A DNA stretch of 64,000 nt from Nepenthes gracilis (lineage: Eukaryota; Streptophyta; Magnoliopsida; Caryophyllales; Nepenthaceae): the NCBI GenBank assembly GCA_033239525.1, contig BSYO01000014.1, positions 8,820,404 to 8,884,403 of the forward strand, read 5' to 3'. Positions within the stretch are counted from its first letter, which is position 1; each line of letters starts with the position of its first letter. Positions 12,438 to 24,000 of this stretch are shown in pieces. Below the pieces are notes generated by a model. That model was given only the letters and a program-made list of their open reading frames with translations, did no database searches and was not told where the DNA came from. The translations under genes and the position numbers were made by a program.

Positions 12438-15060
12438 TGTGACGGAACGGGTATATATTTTTTGATTCCGTCATTCATAACACAGGATCACAACTGCCAT
12501 CTAGGACCCATATTCTTTTAACCATAAGAAATATAGCAGAAGTTACTCTAACATCTTGCGGAAACATTCATATTCATTCCCAAGTATTCATTTCCGGATA
12601 CACAATCAAAACGCCTAGCTATAAGAGTCCATGAATCATAAACAAGTCATTACAATAATATTCTCCAGAATAAGCTTACGAATCTTTAATAATTCTTCAG
12701 ACAAGCTCTAATCACCCCAACTCAGAAGGCACCAGCTGTAAAGTCTCATCTGAAGGGGGAAAACATAAAACAGTGAGTCGAAACCCAGCAAGGTACATGC
12801 AGATATATAGTAAAACATGCATGCGGAACATATGTTAGCAAAACAGATACTATTGCACATAAAGTTATAAGTGCCATAAGAAAGTGATTTATAACGGAAA
12901 CAGGATGCAAACGTATACAGAACTAGCAGAAAACAGGAATGGTCTTTGGAAATCAGGACCAATGTATTTATGTTCAGAAAGCAGAAGTCGGTCTTACTTC
13001 CACATTATATAGAAAACTTATCTTTTGTCAGTAAAGGACCCTACCAGTAGACCCTACTGGCGAAGAGGGCGAATAATCGATGATAGATTGTGTACATCTC
13101 CCCACAATCAATGGTAATAAATGTGAATGCAATGGATGATCCTACCTCATAAGATCCTTCCCCAATCCAAGGGGTGCCGGCCGAGCAATGCGTAATCTAC
13201 CCTCCATATTTTAACGCCTCGAGGAGAAGCGGACCATAAATAACTCCATGGACAGAGTTATCCTCGATTACCACCGTAACGTTCTAAGGCATGCCGGAGA
13301 ACCTAACTTGACTGCATATCTGTCTTTGGGTCCAAAATAACAGAAACAGAAACACTTCCTTCTTATTTCTTATTGAAAACCATTTCAGTAAAGCCGGAGT
13401 TCATTGTCAGTACAAAGTCGGAAGTCATTTTCAATATAAGCTGGAGTTCACTTTCAATACAATGCCGGAGTTCATTTCCAATACAGAGCCTGAGTTCATT
13501 TTCTTAAAATGCAGGAGTTCATTTTCTCAAAATACCGGAGTCCTCAGAAGCCGGAGTGCTTTTTCAAAAGACAGAGTGCTCAAGAAGCCGGAGTGTTCAG
13601 AAGCCAGAGTGCTCAAAAGCCGGAGTGCTTTTTCAAAAGACGGAGTACTCAAAAAGCCAGAGTGCTCAGAAGCCGGAGTGCCTTTTTCAAAAATAGGAGT
13701 TCTTTTTCAAAAGGCGGAGTTCTTTTTAACAAAAGCAGGAGTGCAAAAGTCGGAGTTCTTTTTCAAAAACCAGAGTTCTTTTTCAAAGGCGGAGATCTTT
13801 TAACAAAAAGCGGGAGTGCAAAAGCCGGACTTCTTTTTCAAAATCGGAGTTCTTTTTAAAAGGCGGAGTTCTTTTAACAAAAGCAGGAGTCAAAAGCAGG
13901 AGCTCTTTTTCAAAAATCAGAGTTCAAAAGCCAGACTTCTTTTCGGACGGGGTACTTTTCACTCGAAGGACGGAGTACTTTTAAAAGTCAAAGTTTTATG
14001 AATCCGTAGTACTGAAGGACGGAATACTTTTAAAAGTCGAAGTTCATAAATCCGGGCTACTTTTTACTGAAGGACGGAGTGCTTTTTCATTATGGGAAAA
14101 CCGAACTGATTCTTTATCAAGGGAAAACCGAACTGGGGAACTTTTAAGCATGCGGTTAAAAGAAATTCTTCTTTAATCAATGATCAGGACAAACATCGTA
14201 CATATAGAATGTACTTATCCAGGATCAGATATATTTGCAATGAAACATGCATATACTTGCATTAAATCATGATCTTAAAAGCAGAGGAAGGTGTACACTT
14301 ACAATATTCTTAAAACATGACTTAAAAATCAGCGTCCGAGGTACATTTGCTTGACTATGGTTCGCCCACCCTTATAGACTGGAAGCTCCCTCCTCTACTC
14401 CTCACTGTTCTTCCTGTAGATTGCTCGTGCCAGCCTCCTTGATCGAAGCTGGATATATATAGAGGAGGGGTTGGGTGAGGTAAGTGGGGTAAGTCACCCA
14501 CTTCGGTACCTCTTTTCAGAGGGTAGGTGGGAGCAAGTGGGTTAGGCTACTTACTATGGTACTTTTTCTCAGAGTGTAATATGGTAGTTTTTACCTACCT
14601 GATTTGGTCAAGACCTAGTTGGATTCTAACTAAATAACAAAGTTTGCCTTTTTCTTTAGTTGTCATTAATTTATTCCAGTCAAATTTCCTACTTAAAGCC
14701 GGTCAACGTAATATCCTCAAATCCAAATCAACTCCTTTAAAATCCAAATTGACATCTCTGATTCCGGCTCAACTTCTTATTATTCACGCCGTCCATCACT
14801 TTTTCATAAATTTCGGATTTCTTCTCCACAATTCTACTTCGGCCTCACCAACACACAAAGCCACTCCTTACTTCAAGGCCACTTCGGCCTCTCTTCACAC
14901 AATTCACTCCGGTCTTCAAATTCAGGAGACAAATTCTGATTTCAAAATATGCTCTAAAGCTGGTTTATATTTTCCGAATAACCTTTAATTTTCATCGATC
15001 CTTTGATTGTTTTGACTCGATGACTGGAATTTTCTATGTTTTAGAATTTGGGTGGTCACA
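12438..15060 (-). mobile_element. LTR copy 3, array 1 (outer 5' LTR)
   Basis: This 2623-bp LTR has a minus-strand TATA-like box at 14451-14465, a conserved GTACCTCGGACGC block at 14325-14352 and a TTCAG acceptor-like site at 12750-12752. It ends at 15060 (GGTCACA). The next five bases, TGAAC, are the candidate right target duplication, whose partner lies outside the window. Confidence 0.88.
13392..14095. repeat. Minisatellite inside LTR copy 3
   Basis: This array of ACTCCG-type units matches those in LTR copies 1 and 2 but has slightly more units in its first part (extra AAGCCGGAGTGC units near 13585-13625). Open frames of 113 and 116 codons here are repeat artefacts. Confidence 0.85.
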
Positions 15061-16697
15061 TGAACACTCCAGGGTGTCATTCCGCACTAGTTATGTTGTC
15101 ATCATATTAACGACCCCGGCTGCCACTTGGTTTCTTAGCTACTCGACTACATGCCCATCTGCTCCTTCGGAAGTCGTCTGGGTCTTCATAGAAATCGGGT
15201 AAAGTGTCCCTTTTAGATTAGCTCTTCAATCTTCTTCTGCAACATTTGACAGTCTTCAATGCTATGACCCCTGTACCAATGGTAGTGACAATATTTTGAT
15301 TGATCACCTCCATTCGGGTTCTTCAATACCTTCAGTTATTTAAAAAAATTTTCATCCTGAATTTTTATCAGGATATTGGTGTGAGAGTCGTTTAAAGGTG
15401 TCAAGTCCTGGGGCCTGAACCCCCTTCATGTTGTCAGCTCTGAATCTACTGCTTCCTCGGTTCTCTTGAGCCCATGTGGTCCCCATTCTTCCTCTTTTCA
15501 AAAATGGTCAATACGCTCCGATTGTTTCGCTTCATTGGCCTCTTCGACCACTATGTAGGCTTAGGCAATGACCTCGACCTCTTGGAAAGTCTGTGCATCC
15601 TTATGGGCTAGATAGACTCTAAGGTCGATATGAAGACGCTCAGTTTCACCTCATCAGTGAGCTTAGATATTTTTCAGGCCTCGATTGTGAACTGAACCAA
15701 GAATTTCTTCAAACTTTTTGTTTGGCCCTTGCTTAACACGAATAAGGTTCCATAGTTGCTTCTTTTCCTCCAACTAGAGGTGAGCTAGGATAAGAAGCCA
15801 TTGGCTAGATTCAAGAACATCAAAATCGAGTTGGACTAAAACCGATAGAACCAAGCTTAGGCGTCTCATTTGAGAATCAAGGAAAAACATAGATACATTA
15901 CAATCTTGTCCAAACCTTGAAAGCTCAGGAAAGTGTAGAAATAGTCTAAATAGTCCATCGAATTAGTACTTTCATAGTAAAGATTTAGGGCCGACATCTT
16001 GAATTTGTGTGGGAGTGGATATGTTCGGATATCCATCGTGAATGGAGATATTTGCAAGTTAGCAGCTCATCCTCCGGCAATCTCCTTCAAAACATGCTAC
16101 CATTTGTTTTAACTTTCTCCTCCATTTGAGGAAGAGCTGCCATCATCTTCTTATTGAGGATGATCCTCAATTCTAAAGAATTCTGTATAGCATAAGAGAT
16201 TAGGTGGCTCTCAATCTTTAAAGGGTGTGCACTGTGAGAGGTTCCTACTTAATATGAGGGATCCCTATCATCGCAGGAATAATGAGAATTTCGCCTCTTA
16301 AGGCTATCCTCTCGAGTCTTATAACTCATATGACCCTCCAAGCACTTTAGGATCTTATTGCTCGAGGCAGCTTGAGTCCTGAAGTTTTCAGGCCAACGAC
16401 CCTTATCAGTTGGGTACTTCCTTCCCCTCTTCCTTCACTTTGAAGTTACTGTTTGGGAGACGGAAGATGGAGTCCCCTTTGACTACTCATCGAGTTGCGT
16501 GCAGATGGTTTGGATGGCCTTGGAGATATCGTCTATTCTCATTGTGAGAGTACGCGTACAGGGGTCGGGATAATCATCTACCCGACTGCCCATAGGAGGA
16601 CAGCTGCTACATGAGGTGACATCTCTGATTGGTGTACTGACTTGTGCATGTGTGTTCACTTAAAAGAGTGGTAGTCAGACTTTTTAGTTGCTTCCTA
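15061..16697 (-). pseudogene. Decayed gag of a Tat-lineage Ty3/gypsy element
   Basis: The minus-strand translation, with stops and frameshifts, still shows Tat-type Gag landmarks. Near 15215-15290 it reads HWYRGHSIEDCQMLQKKIEE, equivalent to the conserved HxDHGHxTEDCxxLxxxIE motif. Around 15620-15700 is a LTDEVKLSVF-like segment. At about 15866-16057 it reads LPHKFKMSALNLYYEST, equivalent to the 'PxxFKxPxLxxYDGTTDP' start of Gag. The same segment is recognisable on the plus strand in the remnant at 36530-37492. The gag is cut at 15060 by array 1, which therefore inserted into, or recombined with, this element. It is not functional. Confidence 0.7.
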
Positions 16698-16710
16698 CAA
16701 ACAGCGCCAA
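16698..16710 (-). promoter_or_regulatory. Primer binding site of the Tat element
   Basis: The minus strand reads TTGGCGCTGTTTG directly after the putative LTR end. This resembles the TTGGCGCCGT... primer sites typical of Tat and Athila elements. Confidence 0.65.
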
Positions 16711-17384
16711 TGATATATTTTTAGATCCGGATTGTTATACGGATTAGAGAACTAAGAACTATTCGATTGGTCTAACACGGATCTCGTCTCCGTACACTCC
16801 TAATCTGGATCTTATACAATATAACAAATGTATAATTAAAAGATTGGTGAAACTTACTCCCCAATATATCTTCCGACACTCAATTCAGTTATCTTTCTTT
16901 TAAAAAAGAAAAGGAAGGATGCAAAATGAGAATGCTTGTAAAGATAGTTTTGTCATGTGTGCTTAGTAGAATGCATCTTAATGAGAGCAAAAGAGTATAC
17001 GCTTGAAGCGTCTTAAAATTATCTTTTAACTTTTTTTTGGTTAAACGTCGTCTTTCTCTCCTGTTGGAAAGGAGTGTATATAGAGGTAAGAGACGATCGA
17101 CTTCTTCTACCAACCACCTAAGAAACCGTTAGATAGATTGAAAAATACTATTCTACTGGCGGTTCCCAATTGACAACCGAGTCCGTTAAATCAAATAAGA
17201 GAAGGAAACTGTTTCAATCAATTAGATTTGATTCTGTCTTCCTTCAAAAAGTAAACCACTCGGATAAAACCGACAAGCTTGTCCACCGATTTTGGACTAT
17301 ATGGGCCAACAAAGCCTCTATTTTATTATAAGTCAAATCCTTTAACGGGCTCTCCTTTTTGGCCATTAGCAACTATAGCCATCA
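16711..17384 (-). mobile_element. Putative 5' LTR of the Tat element
   Basis: On the plus strand it starts TGATATAT next to the primer site and ends ...GCCATCA at 17384. The minus strand therefore reads TGATGGC...ATATATCA, a TG...CA LTR of 674 bp. The outer boundary is inferred from the terminal inverted bases, because no second copy lies in the window. One frame in it is just a shadow. Confidence 0.5.
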
Positions 17385-17687
17385 CATATAAAAATAAAAA
17401 ATATATATATAATGATCCATTTGGATAACTGTTAAACTAAAAGCCAAAACCATGAAAAACACATCATTCTAAACCCAGCCGACGCTGCAGAGAAAGTTCA
17501 GGTTACTCATTTTCCAAGTCGATGTTAATGGTTTCAATTTGCATTACCCGTTCATCCATACGTTTAGACACCCCTAACATATACACAGGCAAGATGCGTT
17601 GTGTTAAATGGCAAAGTTTCGCGGGATCTGTGTTGGGATCCAAGCTCCTTAACAAACTAAAGCAGCTGAAACAAAGCAAACAGAATT
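17385..17687. other. Spacer downstream of the methyltransferase gene
   Basis: This short AT-rich spacer lies between the Tat LTR and the 3' end of the minus-strand gene. It presumably holds that gene's 3' UTR, but no clear polyadenylation signal stands out. Confidence 0.4.
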
Positions 17688-18080
17688 CTAGCTACGTGGC
17701 CGCAGCATAAACAAGAAAATGCCACCAGCAACGGCAGCGTTGAGAGAGTTGGAAAGTTCAGCCATTGGTATCGTTACAAGCTCGCATGCCTGCATGGATT
17801 TTTCTGAAAGGCCACCTCCCTCGCTGCCCAAAATTAGGAAAAGCGGCGTCTCTTCTAAAGAATCTGCAAGACCTTGTGATAGCAAAGAAAAACGCTTTGA
17901 ACAGTTACTGCTATAAGGGTGCCCGGCGAGTATCTTTATTTGATGATATTTGTTTCCGATGGCATCAAGATGAACCCAATTTCCAGAAATTATGGGGAAT
18001 TGAAAGGAAGCTCCTCTGCTTGCCCTGAGTACCTTTTCGTTGAATGGATCACAGCAACCAGGAAGCAAAAAGATACCATC
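17688..18080 (-). CDS. Exon 4 of the SpoU methyltransferase (motifs 2 and 3)
   Basis: This exon has 393 nt and encodes aa 217-346 plus the stop. It opens DGIFLLPGCCDPFNEK after acceptor gtagaacag and carries the AdoMet-binding motifs 2 and 3. The protein ends LFMLRPRS. Intron 3 (18081-18465) is 385 bp. Confidence 0.9.
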   Translation of the reverse strand, partial: DGIFLLPGCCDPFNEKVLRASRGASFQFPIISGNWVHLDAIGNKYHQIKILAGHPYSSNCSKRFSLLSQGLADSLEETPLFLILGSEGGGLSEKSMQACELVTIPMAELSNSLNAAVAGGIFLFMLRPRS

Positions 18081-21000
18081 CTGTTCTACATTAGCAAATA
18101 TAAAAAATGAAACAAAACAATGATGAAAAGGGAATTGTAAGATTATTTGGATAGTATGAAAAAATTTTGAAATAGAGGTAGAAAAGTGCAGCCCTTCAAT
18201 CTTTTGCTGGTGCAAGTTAAGAGTTGCTACATCACATTAAGTCCCTCTCTGTTCTCTGACATGAGGATCAAATTTATCAGAATTTTCAAACCGGAACAGC
18301 ATTTTCTGCAGTATTATAAGGAGTAAAAATGATGATTTCAAGCTGCTTTAATGCTATGACCTGCGCTTTATCCTAGAGTTTTTATTTAGAATGGAGACAA
18401 TGAACTCCGGCAAAGACGAACGGAACATCAGACAAAGAGGATGACCAATAAAACAAGTTTCTTACCCATTTAAAGGCCATGGCTGATCTAATCAGTGTAC
18501 CAAGGTTTCCTGGATCCTGCAGCAAACAAGTACCACCGTTTGTTAGATTTGATAACTCTATGGAATTATGGAGATGCATGAATAAGAAATTCCAAGAGCA
18601 CTGTTCAAATGAATAGAATAAGAAAAATGGATGCAATACAGTCCTGAACCATGGGTCACTCCCTTATGAATCCTACATCTGATGTACACATGATTTTTTT
18701 ACAAGTAGGGCTGTCAAGCAAGGGTCACACAATATGTGCTCAAAGCTCGCTTGAGCGATGAAATTCAATAAAAGTTTGCGAGAGTTGTTTGGACAAAAGG
18801 TATTCCTACAAGCAGAATGGGCACTGCTCACACATGACCAAGAGGTGAACAAAATTGGTGTTGCACGTGCGTGGCACATACTATTTTTGTGCGCATGATG
18901 TGCACCCAATGGGCGCTACTATAAAAACCCTACTTGTTTTTTAGGTTATTTATCACACAACTTTTGCAACCTTTTTGGTGGCCAACTTGAGAGGAAAGGA
19001 AAGAAAAGAAAAAAGAGAACTCTCTTGCCATTACTTTAGGCCCAATTCTTGTTCCGACTTGCGCCACACATAGGTACATTGTCCTACTTGTTGCTTTGGG
19101 AATTTTATCAATAGTCCTCTTCCATTTTTCATCTTTTGTTGTATTTGCATTGGTTTCCTAATATTGTGGTAAAATTGAAGAACATGTTTATAATTGGTAT
19201 ATTTAAACTCATAATTTATAATGAATTCATACGGACTTAAGGTCCTATGGTTTTACCCTACATTAAAGTGCATCCTATAAGAAAATATCATGTGTATTGT
19301 CTTATATTTGTCATTGCGTGGTTGCTATGATTATTGTTATATTGTCAACACCTCTCCTCACGTGTCCAAACAAAGGGAATCGGTGTTTCAATCCTTGGAG
19401 AGATTTGTTCTTAGCTCTATTGTGAAACTTTGTGTCCTCAAGTCCCAATAGGTGGTAGTAGAGCAGTCGGGTTATTATGTAAATTTTAATTTGAATTAAT
19501 AAAGGGTGATAGCAAATAATTTGCTTAAATAGCACAAACTTTAACATTTAAAGGAGCAAGATGAAGACTTGTTGTTCATTATGCATCTTTCAATATTTGC
19601 TACCCCAAAAGCCTGAATCAAAATCCGATGAAAATTGGACTTTTGAACATACGTAAGTTTGTGGATACATTCAACAATTTATCGACAACAATATCTATTA
19701 ATACAACCACAATGAAAAGCATGCAAAAACGCTATGAGATAAGTTCGAAATGGTTTATAGTTTGAAGATGGGTAACAAGTTATATCACTTGATGAAATTA
19801 ATACAAGTGAAATATCAGGAAGGAGGCTCTATTGCCGACCATCTCAATGAGTTCCAAGGTAACATCAACCAATTAAATGGCATAGACATGAAGTTCGAAG
19901 ATGAGTTGTTAGGTTTATGGTTGTTGACTACATTATCTGATTCATCAGCAGTTGTTCGAATCACCATTGCCAACACTATCCAAATAGTATAGTGACCTTG
20001 GAGATAGTCAACGATGCGGTCCTCAATAAAGAGATGAGGAGGAGATCTCATGGCTCCACATCCATGCATTCGAAAGCCCAGTTTCAAAGTCAACGAGAAG
20101 AGGCAATAAGAGATGTCCCAAATCTAGTGAGAAAGGTTGAAACAAATTAAGATTGATGTATCAAAACCTCAAATACTATTATTGTGAGAAGAAAGGTCAT
20201 TTCAAGAAGTATTACTATAAGTGAAAATGTGAGAATGGAAAGAGAAACGAGAAGACGACCGAGAAATTCCAAGACAATGAGAGAAAATCAGTTATTACCA
20301 AATCTAACCTTATTATGTGTGAAGAAGAAGTAATCAACGTTGCCAATTACAAAACAAGTTAGGTGATTAATAGTGGTACATCACTCCACGTAACATTTAA
20401 AAGGGAATTTTTTTACATCTTATATTCTCGGTGATTTTGGAATGTTAAAGATAAACAATGATAGATTGTCTCAGATCATGGCTAGCGATGAAGTGTGCTT
20501 GACCACAAGCATCAACACGACATTGCTTTTAAGGGATGTATGGTACGTCCCTAGTATCTTGTTAAATCTCATTTCAATTGGTAAACTTGATGATGAAAGG
20601 TTTTGCAACACTTTCTACGAGAACTTATGGTAGCACATGGGAAGAAACTTTCTAACTCGTAGAGTTACAAGCCTCGATCTCAAATGGAGACATGCATGTG
20701 ACTAAGAGTGATGAGTCCTCTGACCTATGGCATAAGCGACTTAGCTATATGAGCAAAAAGAGGCTCAATTGTATAGCGAAAAAGAATCTTCTTCTGGGAC
20801 TGAAGAAGGCAAATTCAAGGATATGTTCTCATTATACGATTGGGAAACAACGAATAATTTCAATTCATGAAAACTCATTGATAAAGATGGCAGATCTCCT
20901 TGAACTTTTGCATATCAATGTATATGGTCCTATCAAGATAAAGATTCTCAATAACGTAATTAATTTCATAATATTTATTGATGATTGCTTCAAGAAATCG

Positions 21001-24000
21001 TGGGTGCATCCCTTAAATATAAAGGATCAAGAACTTGATGTTTTCAAACAATCTCATACCTTGGTTGAAAGGTAAATGGGGAAGGCACTAAGTGTCAACA
21101 AAAAGAGTACAAGTTGGCTATTTGATGCATATTGTCGTTTGCAAGAGATAGGACACCAAAAGGCTCTACCAAAGACACCATAATTGAATTGTGTGGCCAA
21201 GAAGATGAATTAGACGTTGACTGAGAGTTCAATGCGTACTTTTGAAGGCAAATCTCTTTAGGCAGTTTTAGGGGAAACCGTTGAATGCCATGACTCATGT
21301 TTTCAACCTTTTCCCTAGCAATCCTCTAGATAGAGAAATATCCGACAAGGTGTGGTTAAAAAAAAAAGGTCTCTCATGATTGCTTGCGTGTATTTGGGTG
21401 CAAATCCTTTGTCCATATTCCTAAAGACAAGAGGTCCAAACTTGATGCAAAGACAATACAATGCATTTTTCTCAGTTACGGTAAAGATGAATTTTTGGCT
21501 ATCTGTTTTATAATCTAGTAGAGAAAAAATTTGTACAGTCTATAGATGTGATATTCGTTGAAGATGAGACTATCAAGGATGTCTGTAAAGCAAAGAAGTT
21601 GATCTCCTATGACAACAACCGCCTCTACAATACAGATCCCATGCCTTTGACACCTATGCCTATTCAAGTTGATGATGATGCTCATGTTGATCATGAAAGC
21701 AATGAAGACCATGATATTCCCACTATTGATGCGGAGGAGGAGGATGTTGATGATGAGACTCATGATGCTGTTTATCATGATGCATTCGAGCCTACATCGA
21801 CCATTCGACTCGGGCGATCCATGAGAGATCAACGTCCTTCCACACACCCATAGGCCAATGAATATATGCTACTTACTGATGGCAAAGAACCTAAATGTTT
21901 CAATGAAGATTTAGAGGATAACCACAAAACATAGCGGATGGATACCATGTAAAACTAGATGAAGTCTTTGCATAAGAAGCATACCTTTAAACTCACCAAA
22001 TTACCTAAGGGCAAGAGAGCATTAAAGAACAAGTGGGTTTTTCACTTAAAGTCCAAAGAGAACCCCCTCAACCTAGATATAAAATAAGATTGATAGTGAA
22101 GGGGTTTAACTAAAGGAAGGCCATCAACTTTAAGGAGATACTCTCTCCCGTTGGGAAAATGTCATCTATTCGAGTTGTTTTTGGACTAGTTGTGAGCCTT
22201 GATCTAGAAGTTGAACAACTAAATGAGCACACTGCGTTCCTCCGTGATGATATTGAGGATGAAATTTATATGAAATAACCGAAGGGGTTTCGAATTAAGG
22301 GAAATGAACATCTTATATGTCACATGAAGGAGAGTTTTTATCTGCTAAAGCTAGCACCTAAACAATGGTATAAGAAGTTTGAGTCAATGATGATGGAGTA
22401 AAGCTTTCAGAAGGCTACTTTGGATCATTATGTTTTTGTATAAAAATTCTAAGAAGAGGACTTTATTCTCTTCTTATTCTATGTGGACGACATGTTTATT
22501 TTGAGGCGGAATTCCTCCCGAATTGATAAGCTGAATAAGCAACTTTGAAAGTCTTTTGCTATAAAAGACCTAGGGCTAGTGAAGCAAATTTTTGGCATAA
22601 GAATTATTCACCACTGGAAAGCGAAGAGGCTTTAGATATTCTAAAAAGGCTACATTGAAAAGTTCCTTCAATGTTTCAATATGAAGAAATCAAACCTGTA
22701 AATACTCCACTTGCCAATCATTTCAAGTTAAGTACTTGGCAAAGTCCTTTTATAGAGGATGAGAAGACTGGCATGAGACATGTTCATCATTCTTGACCTT
22801 TGAAAGTTTGATGTCTGCAATGGTGTGTACAATGCCAAACATAACTCATGTGATTAGAACCATTAGTCAATTCCTTCTAATCCCGAAAAAGAGCATTGGT
22901 CCGCTATCAAATAATACTAAGGTATCTTTAGGGTACTTACAAGATGTGTTTGTGTTTTGGCATTGGTAAGTCATTTTTGGTCGGTTTCACAAATGCCGAC
23001 ATAGCGGGCAACATTGACTCTTGGAAGTTTACATCAAGATACCTGGTTATGTTTGTAGAATGAGTTGTCTTAACAATCAAGACGGTAAAAATGTACTATG
23101 CTCTCTGCCACCAAAACTAAATTCATTGCAATAATAAAAGCGAATAAGAAAATGTTATGGACGAGGAAGGTCATACGGAAACTTGGCTTCAAGTAAGAGC
23201 AATATGTATTACTTTATAACAACCAAAAATCTATTCATTTTTCTAAGAACTCATCATTCCATTTTGGATCGAAGCACATTAATATATTATACCATTGGCT
23301 GAGAAATGTCATTAACATGGAATTGCTTACACTCGATAAAGTTATGACCAATGATAATGGGTCAAGTATATAACTAAAGCGATGTAAAGAGAAAAGCTTA
23401 AAACATGCCATATGATAGCCGAGATGATGATAGCCCCACATGGTTGTAAAGAGAAGTTTTTCTAGGTCATTCCCCTATGAATCATATATCCATTATATAT
23501 ATGATTTTTTAACATCTACAACTGTCAGGTAGGGGTTACACAATGTTCGCTCAAATCTCACTCAAGCAATATGGTTCACTAAAAATTTGCATCAGGTACG
23601 TTCAAGCAAAGGGCATTCACACAGGCAGAATAGGTATCATTCATGGAACACGAGCACGAGTTAACAAAATAGGTGTCGCACATGCGCACCAAGAGGCACA
23701 GGTGCATGATACATACTGTTTTCATATGCATGATGTGCACTCAATAGGCATACGTGCACTAACGCTGCTATAAAAGTCTTATGCATTTTTAGGTCATTTA
23801 TTACAGAACTTTTGCAACCTTTTTAGTAGCCAACTTGAGAAAGAAAGTGAGAGAAGAAATAGAAAACTCTTACCATCCTTTTAGACTCTTATTCTTATTT
23901 CGACTTCACCACACTCAAGTACATTCTTCTCCTTGATACTTTGGACATTTTACCAATAGTCCTTTGTTTTTCATCTCTTGATATACTTGCCTTAATTTAC

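Larger units (their letters stand above)
1..15060 (-). mobile_element. Tandem array of a non-autonomous Ty3/gypsy (Tekay-like) retrotransposon: int-LTR-int-LTR-int-LTR
   Basis: The same sequence recurs with a period of about 5165-5182 bp: base 1 corresponds to 5166 and 10347. Each period is one 2.6-kb LTR plus a 2.56-kb internal region. The element reads on the minus strand: each LTR ends in ...CCGTCACA and is followed by a tRNA-iMet-type primer site, and each internal region ends in a purine tract before the next LTR. No reading frame over about 75 codons exists in the internal regions, so the family is non-autonomous (LARD-like). The right edge is at 15060, next to a Tat-lineage gag remnant; the left edge is outside the window, so the target duplication cannot be checked. 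The array could come from unequal LTR recombination or be an assembly repeat. The repeat structure is certain; the family name is inferred. Confidence 0.9.

Noticed and set aside
14644..14988. 114-codon plus-strand frame in LTR copy 3
   Set aside because: It is antisense to the U3 of the LTR, not kept in LTR copies 1 and 2, and has no recognisable domain.
1..15060. CRISPR-like or satellite interpretation of the short-unit repeats
   Set aside because: The units are degenerate, without spacers of fixed length, and lie within LTRs of plant retrotransposons.
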